A stretch of 64,000 bases of DNA from Tricholoma matsutake (Eukaryota > Basidiomycota > Agaricomycetes > Agaricales > Tricholomataceae): contig AP026540.1 in NCBI GenBank assembly GCA_026075535.2, positions 7,998,001-8,062,000 on the forward strand, given 5' to 3'. Shown one piece after another: positions 1 through 11,299 of this stretch; positions within the stretch are counted from its first letter, which is position 1, and the number at the start of each line of letters is the position of its first letter. The notes under the pieces are model-generated. The model did no database searches and was not told the DNA's origin. It worked only from the letters and a program-made list of their open reading frames with translations. The translations under genes and the position numbers were made by a program.

Positions 1-1488
1 GGCATGTTTGGAATGAGGGATATCTTTGTAAGTGATGTTCTCCCCCTTACTGAGATCTGAAGGAAGGGCAAATGTTGGTTGAAGTGAATGCGATGGGAAT
101 GGGCGAGTCATGAGTGGATTGATTTGATAAATGAAACCATGTAGCCGGTCAATCCAATCTTCAAAGGATTTGTTGTTGGGTTGGGCATCATCTCCATTTT
201 GTAGAGGACATCACGAAAGTCCATCTGGACCATGGTGCATTCCTGCAACATGTACAAGCATAAAGTAGAAGGTAAGAATGGATACAATCCATCGATTGAT
301 GCTGGTGCTTGGTGCAATGTCTGGATTTGCTAGCATGCCTTTGATGTACCTGGCATTGACTTCGATGATGAGATTTTGTATGCCGATAACATAGAGTCAA
401 AGTGCGCCAAGTGTGCAATAGAGTCCATAGAGTTTGAGTTTGGGTTGCGAAAAGTGAGATTTGTGGGCATTGAGCATGATAGATCCAAAATGACTGTAAT
501 AGTGTTTGCAAAGGTTTTCAGGGTCACACTGAGCTAAGAAAAATCTGACTGCGATGTGTGAAGTGTCGACTGAAAGGATGATGGGTGTGTTCAAGGTGTA
601 GTTGATTGCATGAATTGCAGGAGAAGTGATGAGAGCGAGTTTGAGATCTTCTTGTGCTGCGATTTGTGTTGGACAAAATTCAAATGGAACGTCCTTATGC
701 ATGAGGTTGATAAGTGCAGCTGCACATTTAGCAAAGTTCTGTATGAAAATGTGACAAACCCCAATGGTTCCTAAGAAGGCTTTGACTTCAGTGAGACTTT
801 GACAAGGTCCCCATTTGCTGATTGCATCGATCTGAGTTGGGTTGGCCATGGGACCTTCAATGTTGCAACAATGCCCTAAAACAGTGATTTCGGGGATGCA
901 AAGGAATAGCTTGGGTTCTGAGAATGTTCCTCCACAATATTTCATGCATTGGACAACACGATTGAGATTTTCAAAGTGTTCCCAAATGAAACGATGAATT
1001 CCTGGGTTCTGCAAAATAGTTTCATAGCCTCCACCAGGGAGTGGGTAGCATGATTTTGGACCTTTAATGGGTGCGTCATCAATGTAGGGGATTGTAACAT
1101 GGGGAATCCCAGGTTGTAGGATGAACAAAACATTGTCATGCATGATGGGTACTGAGTTTGTCCAACCCATTGGTAGGGTGACGATGTGAAGTGCACCAAA
1201 AGGTGTTTGAAAAGTAGTAAGGTCTCAAGATGATTTGGCAACTTTTTGTTTGTCAAAGGGAATGTAGAGGTCTAACATTCCTCCACAAGCACGTCCTCCA
1301 AACTGTTCTGCTAAGTGTTCAGGGATTGGAACGACACCTGAGTGCTGTATAGTGACTTTGATGAGTTGTTTGAGACTGTGGACTGAGCAAAGTGCTTTGC
1401 CATCTTTCTTTGTGACACAAAACCAACATGAATGGTAAGATGAGTTCAAAGGTTCATATACACCTGCTTCTATTTTCTTCTTGAGCAT
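1..1488 (-). pseudogene. Reverse transcriptase-RNase H-connection region of Gypsy family 1
   Basis: The RT fingers carry FCVTKKDGKALCSVHSLKQ (1225-1488), matching the K-K-D-G-K..R..V/D.R.LN signature of Gypsy RTs. The palm continues at 397-1170 with MGWTNSVPIMHD and the catalytic box YIDD. RNase H follows with a degraded first motif (LSVDTSH) and SIMLN. The remaining frames to base 1 still match the RNase H/connection region (NPDIAP-type and PDGLSR-type blocks are recognisable across frames). Two frameshifts, near 1170-1225 and near 400, prevent translation of one polyprotein. Assignment to Ty3/Gypsy is firm; function is lost. Confidence 0.8.
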
Positions 1489-2357
1489 GGCACAAACATC
1501 TTCGTAGATCCCTGGCAGAATGGGGATGTTATGTTCAACCCAAGGGCCCAGGGTGTGAGGAATGATGGGGAATTCAACAGGAGGGAAGAAGTCAGGGCAA
1601 AAACTTCCTCATTCTTGTTCGGTCTATGTGTAACCAGTTTTGTGATTTCGAATAAAATCGTGCATGAGGTTTGGTTCTTTGGGTTGCTGGGATGATTATT
1701 ATCAATAATGGCTTTTATGTTCAAGAGTGTATCGGGAAGATGGCAAAAATGTCAGAGGTTTAGGATTAAGTTTTGGCATTTCTTTGAGAGGATCTCCTGT
1801 GATAGTGTGAGTAATGTGAAATCAATCAGGAAGGTCAGTGATGACTGGTCAAACTTTCAATGTGATGGACTTGTACTTCTTCTTAGTGGCTGCAAAGGCA
1901 GGGTATAGAGAATTGGAGGATAAATAGGGTGTGGAACATATTGATGAATCTTGCATAGAGGGGGCCATCGAGGCCAATAAAAATGTAACATACTGTTCAC
2001 TAGCTGTCAAATAGAGATGGGCAATAATATCTGAAGTAGGAGTGGAGTTCAAAGAAGGCAAGGATTCAAAGCCGGGAATGTTCGCAGTGCATTCAATAAA
2101 TATAGAAGAATTCAAATAGTCAAAAGAAATGATGAATGTGCACTGTTTGGTCTCCAAAATATCATCCTCTAGTTGTGAAAATCCTCACGAACTACTTTTT
2201 GACATTTTGTAGACCTAGGGAAGGTTGGAATGGTAGAGGAGTGTGTCAAGTTAGGATCATAGATAGTGATTGTCTGAGATTTGTCGCTACAGTTCTTGAC
2301 AGCGCTTTCAGTGACTACATCAAAGGGTTGACCAAGTAGGATGTTGTAGGCAGGGTT

Positions 2358-2549
2358 TCAGATTATATGAATCTGCATATAGATTGTGATCATGCGAACT
2401 TCACAAGGGACATTTCGTGCTAATCCTAAACTTTTGTCAATGCCACCGTTAGCTGATTGAAGTGGAATGTGGACGGAAGGATCATATGCAAGACCTAGTT
2501 CATGACAGACTTCTTTGTACATAGCGATAATCAAAGAACCAGGATCCAC
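2358..2549 (-). pseudogene. Retropepsin-like aspartic protease, Gypsy family 1
   Basis: The fragment begins at the active-site loop DPGS (D-S/T-G class) and continues IIAM..EVCHELGLAYDPS...QSANGGIDKSLGLARNVP, a block shared with the second family 1 copy (47898-48355: ILDPSLQII...QLANGKVDESLGLTCNV). A stop separates it from the upstream linker (2568-3515), and the flap and C-terminal part are in other frames. The homologous block in two copies shows that this is a conserved retroelement domain and not a chance frame. Confidence 0.75.
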
Positions 2550-2567
2550 TACACTTTTGACAGGGTT

Positions 2568-3515
2568 TCAACTGTTGACGTTCATCATAACTGATCTGAT
2601 TGAATGAGATTCCTTTGCAGTGACAAAGGGTTTAGGAATACAAAGAGTGCTGATATAAGTTTCATACGGGTCATTGATCATAAGTACCTCTTCATTGATG
2701 AGGTGCACTGTGTTGTTTCTGTCCTGATTCAGAATGTGATGTGGAGTCAGCTGTTCCTTCCATTTCACACAAACTTCGGGTGATAATGAAAGAAGTTCTT
2801 CCATAGTGAGGGTGACAATTGGTGTCTTCATTGAACATGAAAATATGTCCTGAGTGATTTTGTCATTCTGAATGGGGGCTACTGTGTGGTACGAAGGACC
2901 ATTGTGTTCTTCACCTTTACTAGTAGAGGCAAAGTTTTGCTCATGAGGCAGGAGGTAAGTGTTCTCCAATGCTGCAGCATAAGGATGGACTGGGGGTTGC
3001 AAACTCACGGCCAGTTGTGAACTTGGGGTGGGTTGCAAATTTGAAGTTGGCTGCAAAGCCATTGCTGGTGCTATGTTGGAAGTAGGTGGATTGGTCACAG
3101 TGTATGATATCAAAGGAGCAGTGATGGTCGGAATGGGAAGTGCAACTGGTACTGCTGACGGAGGTGCAGACAAGATTGATGGCTGAACTACAGGAGCTGC
3201 AGTTGGGTCAGGTTCGGGTCGAGCGAAGTTTCGACCACTTCGTAAGGCATATAGCTCTTGTTCTAAACAAGCGATATGAATATCAGCTGAGGTACTCATG
3301 TCAGTGATCTGGTAGATTCCCCTAGGAGCGGGAGCTGGAGCGGGTGAAGGCACAATGCCATACATGAGGGTGGGGACAATATTTACATCTGGATTTTGAT
3401 GAATCCACTTGTCGATGCAATCTTTGATGCAATGCCCAGGAATGTTTCGAGGCATGAACTGTCTGTCCATTTGGAAGCACAACCTTTCCTTCAGCATTTT
3501 TCTTGCACTTTCCAT
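2568..3515 (-). pseudogene. Gag-protease linker of Gypsy family 1
   Basis: A 315-codon open frame rich in Pro, Ala, Thr and Ser. It includes a short predicted helix (DIHIACLEQELYALRSG) and the blocks GPSYHTVAPIQ and TLTMEELLSLSPEV. The same blocks occur in the plus-strand copy at 48370-48960 (EHINTLERELMALQ, PSYHMVIPIQDPKI, EELLSLSLDL), which fixes both as the same polyprotein segment. It lies between the zinc knuckle and the protease. No catalytic role is evident; it is probably a Gag-Pol spacer. Confidence 0.7.
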
Positions 3516-3528
3516 TGTTAATATATGT

Positions 3529-4650
3529 TTAACAGACTAAACAATCGCTAATGAAGTGTCCCAAAAGACCGCAGAAAATACAGACTAGATTTTTGAGTTG
3601 ATCCTGGCAAAACCCTTGATTAACACAAGGTGAATTGTTGTTGCTATTGTTGGGGCGAGATCCTGTTAAGGCAGTGATGAGAGTGGTCACAAATTTCTCA
3701 AGAATTGCTGATAAATCCTCTGTTTTGATTTGTGGAGATGATGTAGAAGTAGTAGGGATAGAGGTCAAAGTCAAAGATGAGGACAGGACTTGCAAAGTGG
3801 CCGAGGGAGTTCACGAGGATGTGGTGCCTGCTAAAACAAATTTCACAGCAGCATGGATGTCATCGAGAGGATAAGGGTTGTCTGGGTAATGATCAAGGAA
3901 TTTGAGTTCAAGATGGTGTGCAATTTGTGTCCATAATCCTGGTTGAAAGCCGTGAACAAAAGCCCTGCTTTGTTCAGCAGCTGAAAGTCAATTTTTCATG
4001 GTGAGGAATTTAGTGATGTTGTAGAAAGACCAGTAATATAATCCTAATTCGTTTGCGTCGTAGATACCAATGCGAAGTTGTTCACTGATAAGCTTATCCA
4101 TATTGGCGATTGACCACTTGCAGTCATCTTCAGATCCAGGGTACAACTTATGAATAGCAGTATGAAAGGCATTGAATGAGACCCCTGTGTCATATTCTGG
4201 GATTGATTCCCAAAGTTTGGAAGTATCGATGTCGACGTAGCAGCAGGCATGCTTCTTCATATCTTCTGAATCGGTAGTTCTGCATGCTGGAAACAACATT
4301 TCGAGTTCATTAAAGTACCTGCAAAGTTCTCGAGGCTGAGTAGGATTGAACTTCAGAGCTGTGGAATGACCACAAGCTGGCATAGTGGCTTGTGTAGTCA
4401 TGAGTGCGATAGCTCTTGGAGTAGGGGTTAGGACTTGGGTTATAGAGGGTAGAGGTGTTGAAGTTATTGGAAGGATGAATGAAGAGGTAGAAGCTGAGGA
4501 CAAAGAGGTAGAAGATGATGATGAAGACAATGGAACAGGTGAAGGAAAAAGTCGACAATGAGTCAATTCTGCTTCGGTTACTGGAATTAAGATATCTCCC
4601 GATTGTTCGAGAGATTCGAAGGTGTGGTGAGTATCAATTCAGAGGTTTCT
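3529..4650 (-). pseudogene. Gag with CCHC zinc knuckle, Gypsy family 1
   Basis: The capsid-like part lies at 3988-4566, with the open frame extending upstream to about 4635 (blocks LKFNPTQPRELCRYFNELEMLF and ELGLYYWSFYNITKFL). It is preceded by a Ser/Thr/Pro-rich N-terminus. After a frame break at about 3980, 3529-3795 encodes the nucleocapsid knuckle CIFCGLLGHFISDC, a perfect C-X2-C-X4-H-X4-C. The true ATG is not identifiable because a TGA interrupts the frame at about 4640. Confidence 0.75.
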
Positions 4651-5911
4651 GGCTTGTGTTGGCCTAAGCCAGGAGATTCAAGATGGATTAGGCAATGAAA
4701 TGATTCAGAAACCCCTCATGGTGGGCTCCAGAATGGTGATGCTAACCCAGAAACTCAACCAAAACCAACTAAACTGGTCTTAGGAGATATAACATGAGTC
4801 AGAGGAAGGGTGCGAGGTGGTACTGAATATCACCGTGCTAACCAAAAGTCGGTAGATGTTATATGAACCATTGCAAAGTGATGCGAAGTCCAGTGAAGCA
4901 GTACGAGGTAGTACGAAACACTACAAAGTGTTTTGAAATGATACAAAAGAATATGCAGTAGTGCGAAAGAATTCAAAGAGCCTTGAAACAGTTTTGAGAG
5001 GTTCATGAGACGATGACAATCAGTGAAGATGATGAAGAAGATGATAACAAGGTTGATAGACAATTGATGATAGTTTCGAGGGACTAAGTAGCAGAACAAA
5101 GAAGTTTGCAGAAGACTGGGGAGCTTCAGACTAAGACTGAGCTGAGACCCAAGAGTTAAACCCTTAAATCTGATGATATGTGATAAGGGAAGACAATTTT
5201 TCTGCCTGAAGACAGTAAATAGTACAAGCTATATGTGTTTTAGAGAGATAGTACTAAAAAGGGTAAAAGGCCATGAGGCAAACATGTGGTAGACATAAGG
5301 CAGTGAAAAAGGTGTCAAAATCACAAAGTAAATGAGAAAATTATGAGAAGGAAATGTGCAATAGTCATGATATATCAAATCTCCTTGTCTTGTTGTTCCA
5401 ATAAATCATGAAAATGTCGAAAAGCGCCTTGATGTGTGCTAAGGTGCTAGCCATTGTGTCTCCTTGTGTCCATCATGCCCGAAATGTGATACGTCTGCAT
5501 GTGGAATGTTGGAAATGTGTGTCCAAAGGTGGTACAATATGAATATGGCAGCCGAAGGCATTCGAAACTGTACGAAGTCTTTCAAAATGTTTCGAAGTGT
5601 CATGTCATTGTTTTGTGCGTTCATAGGCATTCATAAGTATTCATGAAATTGTAGGACGTTGTGAGAGATGTGTCCAAGTGTGATGTATTGTTTTCAGAGC
5701 TTAGCCACAAGGTGGACCTATCAGTGGCATGCACATTCATTGAAGAAATGGAAGAGCAAATGATGGCTGCAAAATACAACCTCCTTCAGCCAAAATTCAG
5801 CAAGCTCATACATGGAAGGTTGCTGAGTTTGGCAGCCTACACTAGACTTAGGTTTACTAAAAGACAGGATCAAATTATCTTTGTTGCATGGAAGTAGGAA
5901 CCATAAGTTAC
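4651..5911. other. Gene-free stretch between family 1 Gag and the family 2 insertion
   Basis: No convincing gene. The part near 4790-4820 (catgagtcagaggaagggtg) recurs at 62772, and the A-rich sequence to about 5400 resembles 63180-63300. This suggests the leader/5' LTR side of family 1 Gypsy elements. Short frames at 5464-5897 have no recognisable domain. 5881-5900 (ttgcatggaagtaggaac) recurs just beyond the far side of the family 2 element at 15759-15776, so the chromovirus seems to have landed within an older short direct repeat. Confidence 0.45.
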
Positions 5912-6494
5912 TGTCAAGACCGATTCTTCCAACCGGACTTCCGATTGTTTTCTGCCCCCCTTCCCAGCCGCCTTACATCACAGCCCACCTCCTATCAGCA
6001 GCACTGCCTAGAGGCGAAATTCCCTCATTTCCAATTAGGTGAAACGGTTTCAGGAATTGCCTTGGAAGCCGGTTTTTATATTAGCCACAGCCTTGGAAAC
6101 TCCGACCTTAGTATTTAAGCTAGCTACTTCCGTTTTGTATTGCCAGTTTGTAAATCAACCAAGTCTCCCACTTAATCCTATCCTCTTTAAACTCCAATTA
6201 CGTTCTTAAGTCATTCTCGAACTCTTACTCATCCTCTCCAGAAATTCTCCAGACCTCTGGTCATCTTCCTTACCCTCACCTTGAAATTAGGACACTCAAT
6301 GAGGAGAAGGGCGCAACTTCTTATAAGTTGAAGCCAAGTTCTTTCTGCTCCCCCACTTGGTACGACACATCAAGTAAACCCTGTCCTGGATTTCCGTAGG
6401 ATTCCCTGTCTTACTCAATCCATCCTCTACAACTTCTATCGTCCAGGGATGACCAGAATTCCGACGACTTCCCCTTCAAGTTCAGTACTTAACA
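5912..6494 (+). repeat. 5' LTR of family 2 copy 1
   Basis: Starts TGTCAAGACC and ends CTTAACA, with TG...CA termini. Aligns end to end with 15134-15716 (same length, scattered substitutions). Contains 'agtatttaagctagc' at 6111-6125, a plausible TATA-like box, followed by pyrimidine-rich leader sequence. Confidence 0.95.
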
Positions 6495-7649
6495 GTATTT
6501 ACAAACTCTCACTTCTCTCATCAAAACCATCCCATCTTTCCTTATGACTCCTACTGAGTCACAAACCCAACAAACTACAAGAAACTCCTAGCAGTCCTGA
6601 TGGCCCCGGGGATGACCCCAATCCTGACGACCCTGATGACCCTCTACCTCCCGTTGGCGGAAATCCTGATCCAGGAGATAGGTTTCTCGATGCTCTCTCT
6701 GAGCTCTCGGATAGTCTCCGAACCCTCCAGCAGAACCAAGCACCTAAGACCGAGAAGATCAAAGTTTGTGATCCTGATACTTTCAATGGGGCTAATCCCC
6801 AGAAACTTCAGGACTTCCTAGTCTCGTGCAACCTTCACTTCCACGATCGTCCTCAGGTATTCACCTCCGACGAAAAGAAAATTCTATTCATCCTTTTCTA
6901 CCTCAAAGGGTCAGCTCTTAGCTGGTTTGAACCTGGACTCAACGACCCAACAAATTCTGCCCATTGGATGTGGAACTACAAGGTATTCCTTAGTGAGTTG
7001 GAAAGCAATTTTGGTCCTCACGACCCTGTCGGGGACACGGAAAAGGCTCTTTCAGAACTCACAATGAAGAAAGGTGGAAGAATAGCAGTAATTTACACTG
7101 CCCCATATGTTCCACATGGATCCATGTGGACTGTGCAGACTCCGTGTGGAGTCCAACCATCTGGTGACCAAGATGAAAAATTACACCCCTTTCACCGCGG
7201 AGTCCACCCAAGTCCATGCGGAGTCCACATAAGTCTGTGCAGAGTCTGCATAAGTCCATGCGGAGTCCACATAAGTCTGTGCAGAGTCCACATAAGTCTG
7301 TGCAGAGTCCGCATTAGTCCGCCCAGAATCCACATAAGTCTGTGGTGAGTCTGCACTTGTAAGGGTCATTGCATAAACACTACTGACTAGCTTACAGATA
7401 CAAGGATCAACTACATGTCACTATCATCATCAGTGTCATATGATACACACACTTTTTTGCCCTTCTTGGGCTTAGGTTCCTTCCCCTTGCTTCCCTTTCT
7501 CATTCTTCTTTTCAGTTGTTTTCAGCTCAGTTTTCTTCTTCTTGGCTTTTGTAGCCTCGTCATCAACTGTTGAGATGGCATGCTTACAGCTAGCAGGAGT
7601 CATCGTGTCATTGGTAGCAGTACACAATTAAGATCAAATAAAATTTATT

Positions 7650-7930
7650 ACCTACATCCCTCACATCTAATGTGAGGGATAATACAATACAATTAACTAC
7701 ATAAAAAACACCCTCCCTCACACCTTGTGCGAGGGGGAGTCCTACAAATATTTATTTACATACAAGACTCACCTGTGTCAGATGCGAGGGGAGGGCGACA
7801 ATTATAAATAAAAAGAAAATCCCCTCGCCCACATAAAATGCGGGCAAGGGGGAAGGCATTAATATGAATTTAAAAAAAACCCCTCCCGGGGCAAAATGCG
7901 GGGGAGGGGGTGGTGTCTTGTCATGGTGCC
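7650..7930. repeat. CCCTC/GAGGG hairpin ladder in element A
   Basis: Five successive inverted repeats of the form CCCTCRCAT...ATGYGAGGG, spaced about 50-60 bp apart by A/T-rich linkers. Examples are atccctcacatctaatgtga at 7654 and cccctcccggggcaaaatgc at 7881. The same arrangement occurs in elements D, C and E. Confidence 0.8.
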
Positions 7931-8486
7931 CGCCATCCTGCATGCATCTCCGTGGTAAAGAAATAAGACAAGAAAAAAAAGAACCTACAGCCCAAGGGAC
8001 GTCGACGTCCCTTGGGCCCTCTTGCGTCATGGTGGGTGCATCTTCCTGGTTGTGTCATCCCGGTGGGGGTTGTCCTGGGCGGCTTTCATCTGTTGCTGCT
8101 GTTGCCATCATTGTCCTGCATGGTTGCTGTCATTGTGTCATTCCTGTCGTCCTGTGTCCCATGGTGCTCCTTGTCATGCTCCCCGCTGTGTGTTCCCCTT
8201 GTCATTCCCCTTGTCATCATTGCCATTCCACCTGCAATCTACCCCCCAAGCAGTGGCTCATGGGGCTGGAGGTGGGTGGTGTGTTGTTGGCCCTGTCATC
8301 ATTGTCCATCATGGTTGGTGGCCATGCTTCGCGTTCTGGGGGGTTCTGGTGCTGGTAGACGGCGGCGTCATTGTTGTCGTCACCTGCACACACTCATGAT
8401 CCACCCTACGAGCAGGGGCTCGCAGGCATGGGGTGGGTGTGTTGGCTCGTTTGCAGGTGGTGGTGTTGTTACTAGTAGACTATAAC

Positions 8487-9225
8487 CTAGAAACTAAAAA
8501 AACGAGTTAGTTAGTTTATAAAAACAAAAAGCAAATGAAAAAAACTCACATAGGGCCCATGTTGGCTTGTTTGCGAGTGGTGGCATCATTGCCAGTAGAT
8601 TATAACCTAGAAAGCTAAAAAAACAGGTTAGTTAGTTTATAAAAACAAAAAGCAAACAAAAAAAACCTTACATAGGGCCCAAACAATGCGATCTGCATCA
8701 TTTGGGCCTGCGTTGGCTCGTTTGTGAGTAGTGGCATCATTGCCAAGGGGTTAGGGGGGGGGGGTAGGCTGTGGGCATGTGTTACGCATTTTTCGCAGTT
8801 GGCAGTCTTGTCGCGTCATTCCACCCACCATCCACCCCACGAGCAGTTGCTTGTGAGGCTGGAGGTGGGTGGTGTGTTGGCGTTGTCATGGGATTCTACT
8901 TGGGGGGGTTGAGCATGTCAGTGTGATGTGGTGTGCGTACAGGGTTGCTGGGTGCTTACCGCATGGGTATCCCCCTTCTGGGGTCTCCCAGCGTCCCTCT
9001 GCACCCTCCTAGCCCATGTCGACAGCCTCACATCCCATTTGAATGGGGAGGTGGGGATTGGGTGGCTGTGCGTGTGCGTTATGCATTTTTCATTGTGGCA
9101 GGTCATCCCCAGTAGTAAACAACCTAAAAAGCATAAAATACAATTAGTTCATTGATAAAAACAAAAAGAAAAAAGAAAAAAACTTATCTGTGGCCCAAAT
9201 GACAGTTGCCGTCGTTTGGGCCCGC
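8487..9225 (-). repeat. Three palindrome-intron modules of element A
   Basis: On the minus strand, intron-like stretches lie at 8549-8487 (GTGAGT...TAACTAAC...CTAG), 8671-8607 (GTAAGG...TAACTAAC...CTAG) and 9187-9124 (donor decayed to ATAAGT). Each is preceded by a GGCCC-type arm; two have the full palindrome (8675-8706; 9191-9222: gggcccaaacgacgg arms). Lengths of 63-65 bp match real introns in this window. A fourth palindrome (7986-8016, cccaagggacgtcgacgtcc) has a GTAGGT donor but no clear acceptor. Confidence 0.8.
8960..9106 (-). other. FKWD block of element A (possible short exon)
   Basis: The minus strand reads SPFKWDVRLSTWARRVQRD followed by AGRPQKGDT and a GTAAGC donor-like hexamer. 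The same peptide and donor occur in element D (56410-56500) and, frame-damaged, in K. It is related to part of I. Nothing is known of its function. Conservation of the peptide beside a donor site suggests an exon, but a conserved RNA or DNA element (cccattcaaatggg is palindromic) is equally possible. Confidence 0.5.
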
Positions 9226-9460
9226 ATTCCATCCAGTCAGCTCGTTTGAAGGTGGTAGTGATGGTGGGAGTGGGCGTGGGAATGGTGGTGGCGTGCGTGC
9301 ACACAGTGGTGGTGGTGGTAGAGTGGAGGGGAGGGAGGGAGGTGGTGGTGTCGATGGTGGTGGTGAGTGATGAGCTGGCAACCTTGATGACGTGACTGTG
9401 TGCTTTGTCATACAAAGCCAAACAGTGGTATGTAGTTGCATCAATGGCCACAAACAATAA

Positions 9461-9540
9461 CGGCTGCGTAGTGTAACGGTAATGCATGTCTGTACTTTCT
9501 TACTTCGTCATGAGGCTACAGGTTCAAATACCATTTGTGA
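9461..9540 (+). other. tRNA-like sequence near the right end of element A
   Basis: Reads ggctgcgtagtgtaacggta (A-box-like TRGYNNARNGG) and, about 45 bp later, ggttcaaatac (B-box GGTTCRANNCC with one change). The 3' side faces the right terminus. It is not a canonical tRNA, since acceptor arms do not pair convincingly. Related features sit in elements C, D and E. Confidence 0.6.
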
Positions 9541-10399
9541 CATTATTTTGCTAAGCTCAAATGGTCTGTTTGGATGCATGTGGACTGTCCTTGCTCATCC
9601 AACCTGGTTTATCATGGATGTGGATGGATGAAATCTGCGGAATCCGAGTAAAATATGTGGAATCCATGTTAGTCTGCATGGATCCGTGTGGACTGTCACA
9701 CCCTGTTGCACAGCTAAAATGGTTTATTGTATGGATTGCAAATGTGCATAGAGTCCGTGCGGATCTGTGTGGAGTCCATGCAATTCCGCACGGATCCACA
9801 TGGAACATATGGGGCAGTGTAAAGACCTCAAGAATAGTGAAGTATAATGTGGACTTCTGGGAACTGGCTTCCTGGGTCAACTGGAATGAGGCTGCTCTTC
9901 ACGACCAGTATTTCTGCAGTCTTCCACTCCATCTCTGCATAGAAGTCTCATGGGGGGGATGACCCAAAACTCTAGCATCCCTACATCTTAAAGCCCAGGA
10001 TGCTGACAACATCTATTGGATGCAGGAAGAAGAAACCTGCTTAGAAACAAAGACCCCCGGAAATTCCGCGCACACCGGAAAGAAGGAATCTAAAGGTTCT
10101 TCTAGCTCCAATTCCAACACTCAGTCCAAACCCCAGCCCTCGTCCAGCACCAACCGCACAAACTAATCCTTGTCCGGCAGCTCCTCTGGGTCAAAGAACA
10201 ACTTCCAGAAGGACAAGCCAAAAAACTCTATTTCTGACAAGTTGGGGAAAGACGGTAAACTAACTGGAGACGAGCGTGAATGCCACATGAAGGAAGGACT
10301 TTGCCTCTACTGCGGTGAGAAAGGACATTGTCCAAAGTCTAAAGCAGCCAAAGCCTGTGCTGCAGCAGTCACTGAGTCCAAGCTGGACTCTGCGGACCC

Positions 10400-10450
10400 A
10401 AAAAAATAGTCTGCAACCCTCGGGAACATGCCATTGGGGCTGAGGGTTGC
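10400..10450 (+). promoter_or_regulatory. -1 ribosomal frameshift signal, gag-pol of family 2 copy 1
   Basis: The gag frame ends CCA AAA AAA TAG, giving a slippery A AAA AAA at 10400-10406. Six bases later a 9-bp perfect stem GCAACCCTC (10413-10421) pairs with GAGGGTTGC (10442-10450). Slipping back one base at 10406 enters a frame open as IVCNPREHAIGAEGCVDLSQ into the protease. Slippery heptamer, spacer and stem all fit the known -1 frameshift architecture. Copy 2 keeps the stem, spacer and frame relation. Confidence 0.8.
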
Positions 10451-11299
10451 GTTGACCTTTCCCAACTGGCTGCTTATGTCCATCTCAAGGTGTCTGCTCT
10501 TTCTGATCCTGAATCCCTTACCATCCTGTTATCCCTTTCCAAACAATCCCTAAATATCCAAACTCTTATCGACTCTGGTTCCTCACATTGTTTCCTCGAT
10601 TCATCATTTGTGCAGGACAACCAACTTAGTACCAAAACCATTCCTCCGATCGGACTCTGACTATTTGATGGAACTTGTAACTCCACCATAACTCAAGTCC
10701 TGGAACTCCTGGTCACTTTTCCATCTGGTGAAGTGTTCAATCTGACATTTTATGTAACCTCGCTGGACTCTTCCTGTTCTGCAGTACTTGGTCATAACTG
10801 GCTGAAGCAATACAATCTGTTGATTGACTGGTCCTCAGGCCAAATAAATTTCCGTTCTGCAGTTCAAAGAGGTCCTGCCCCCTCGACGTCCTCTGACTCT
10901 CCTGTCTTGTGTGAGTCACCTTCAACTCTGAACCTTCCAGTGGAAACCCGTGAAAACCCCATAATCACTAAACCCTCAAAACTTGTACCTCCTGAGATCT
11001 CTTTCATCAATGCCGCTGCTTACATGCATGCAAGCAAACTTCCTGGGGCTGTTGCCTTTCAGATGACATTCTCCCCAGAAGGACTGGCGGCTAAATCCTC
11101 AGCAGTGTCTGGAAATCCCCTGGACCTTTCTGATGTTCCAGAAGAATATCACAAATTTGCAGATGTTTTCAATAAACAAAAAGCTGACACCCTTCCTCCA
11201 CACCGTCCCTACGACCTCAAGATAGAGATGGAGGACAATGCTCCCCCACCTCCAGGTCGCATGTACTCCCTCTCTCCCTCTGAGCTCGAGGCCCTCTGA
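10406..11299 (+). pseudogene. Aspartic protease and linker of family 2 pol, copy 1
   Basis: Active site TLIDSGSSHCFLD (DSG at 10571-10579), followed by the retropepsin-like segment FNLTFYVTSLDSSCSAVLGH and NWLKQYNLLIDW. The spacer ends at [18 protein letters not shown] and a TGA at 11297. Another TGA at 10658 (PIGL-stop-LFDG) is shared by position with copy 2. The reading frame is the same one used by RT and integrase, so both stops are base changes and not frameshifts. Confidence 0.85.

Larger units (their letters stand above)
1..4650 (-). mobile_element. Ty3/Gypsy retrotransposon, family 1 copy 1 (degenerate, truncated by window edge)
   Basis: Read right to left on the minus strand, the sequence runs Gag, CCHC zinc knuckle, a Pro/Ala-rich linker, aspartic protease, reverse transcriptase, RNase H and connection region, the normal order of a Ty3/Gypsy element. 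The integrase would lie beyond base 1. Frameshifts and stops break the coding sequence throughout, so it is not autonomous. No LTR could be defined: the expected 5' LTR side (4.65-5.9 kb) holds no recognisable pair. A second, rearranged copy of the same family lies at 45.7-53.4 kb. Confidence 0.85.
7086..9829. mobile_element. Non-autonomous hAT-like element A (2,744 bp)
   Basis: Bounded by a perfect 8-bp duplication aagaatag (7078-7085 and 9830-9837). Terminal inverted repeats are TTTACACTGCCCCATATG at left and its complement at right (about 30 bp nearly perfect), each with six extra bases outside (CAGTAA, GAGGTC). Subterminal zones (7110-7350 and 9560-9800) repeat words such as gagtccacataagtctgtgc. 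The interior, best read on the minus strand, contains a CCACC microsatellite, palindrome-intron modules, the FKWD block, GAGCA hairpins and a CCCTC hairpin ladder. At 7400-7600 there is a Lys-rich minus-strand coding-like segment (TKAKKKKTELKTTEK) ending in an acidic tail (YDTDDDSD). No transposase is visible. Confidence 0.9.
6600..10409 (+). pseudogene. Gag of family 2 copy 1, split by hAT element A
   Basis: Capsid-like sequence (GDRFLDALSELSDSLRTLQQ, KIKVCDPDTFNGANP, LKGSALSWFEPGLNDP, ELESNFGPHDPVGDTEKAL) runs to 7085, stops at element A, and resumes at 9838 with KYNVDFWELASWVNWNEAAL. The same junction-free sequence is present in copy 2 at 28839-29822. The C-terminus is Ser/Lys-rich and ends in a zinc knuckle CLYCGEKGHCPK that has lost four residues between His and the last Cys (copy 2: CLYCSEEGHVAGNC). 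A TGA at 9960 and a TAA near 10163 add further damage. The frame ends at TAG 10407. Confidence 0.9.

Noticed and set aside
7864..8485. Overlapping long frames of 125-164 codons
   Set aside because: GC-rich low-complexity hairpin repeats of element A; compositions are extreme (Cys, His, Pro, Trp) and the frames are not conserved in sister elements.
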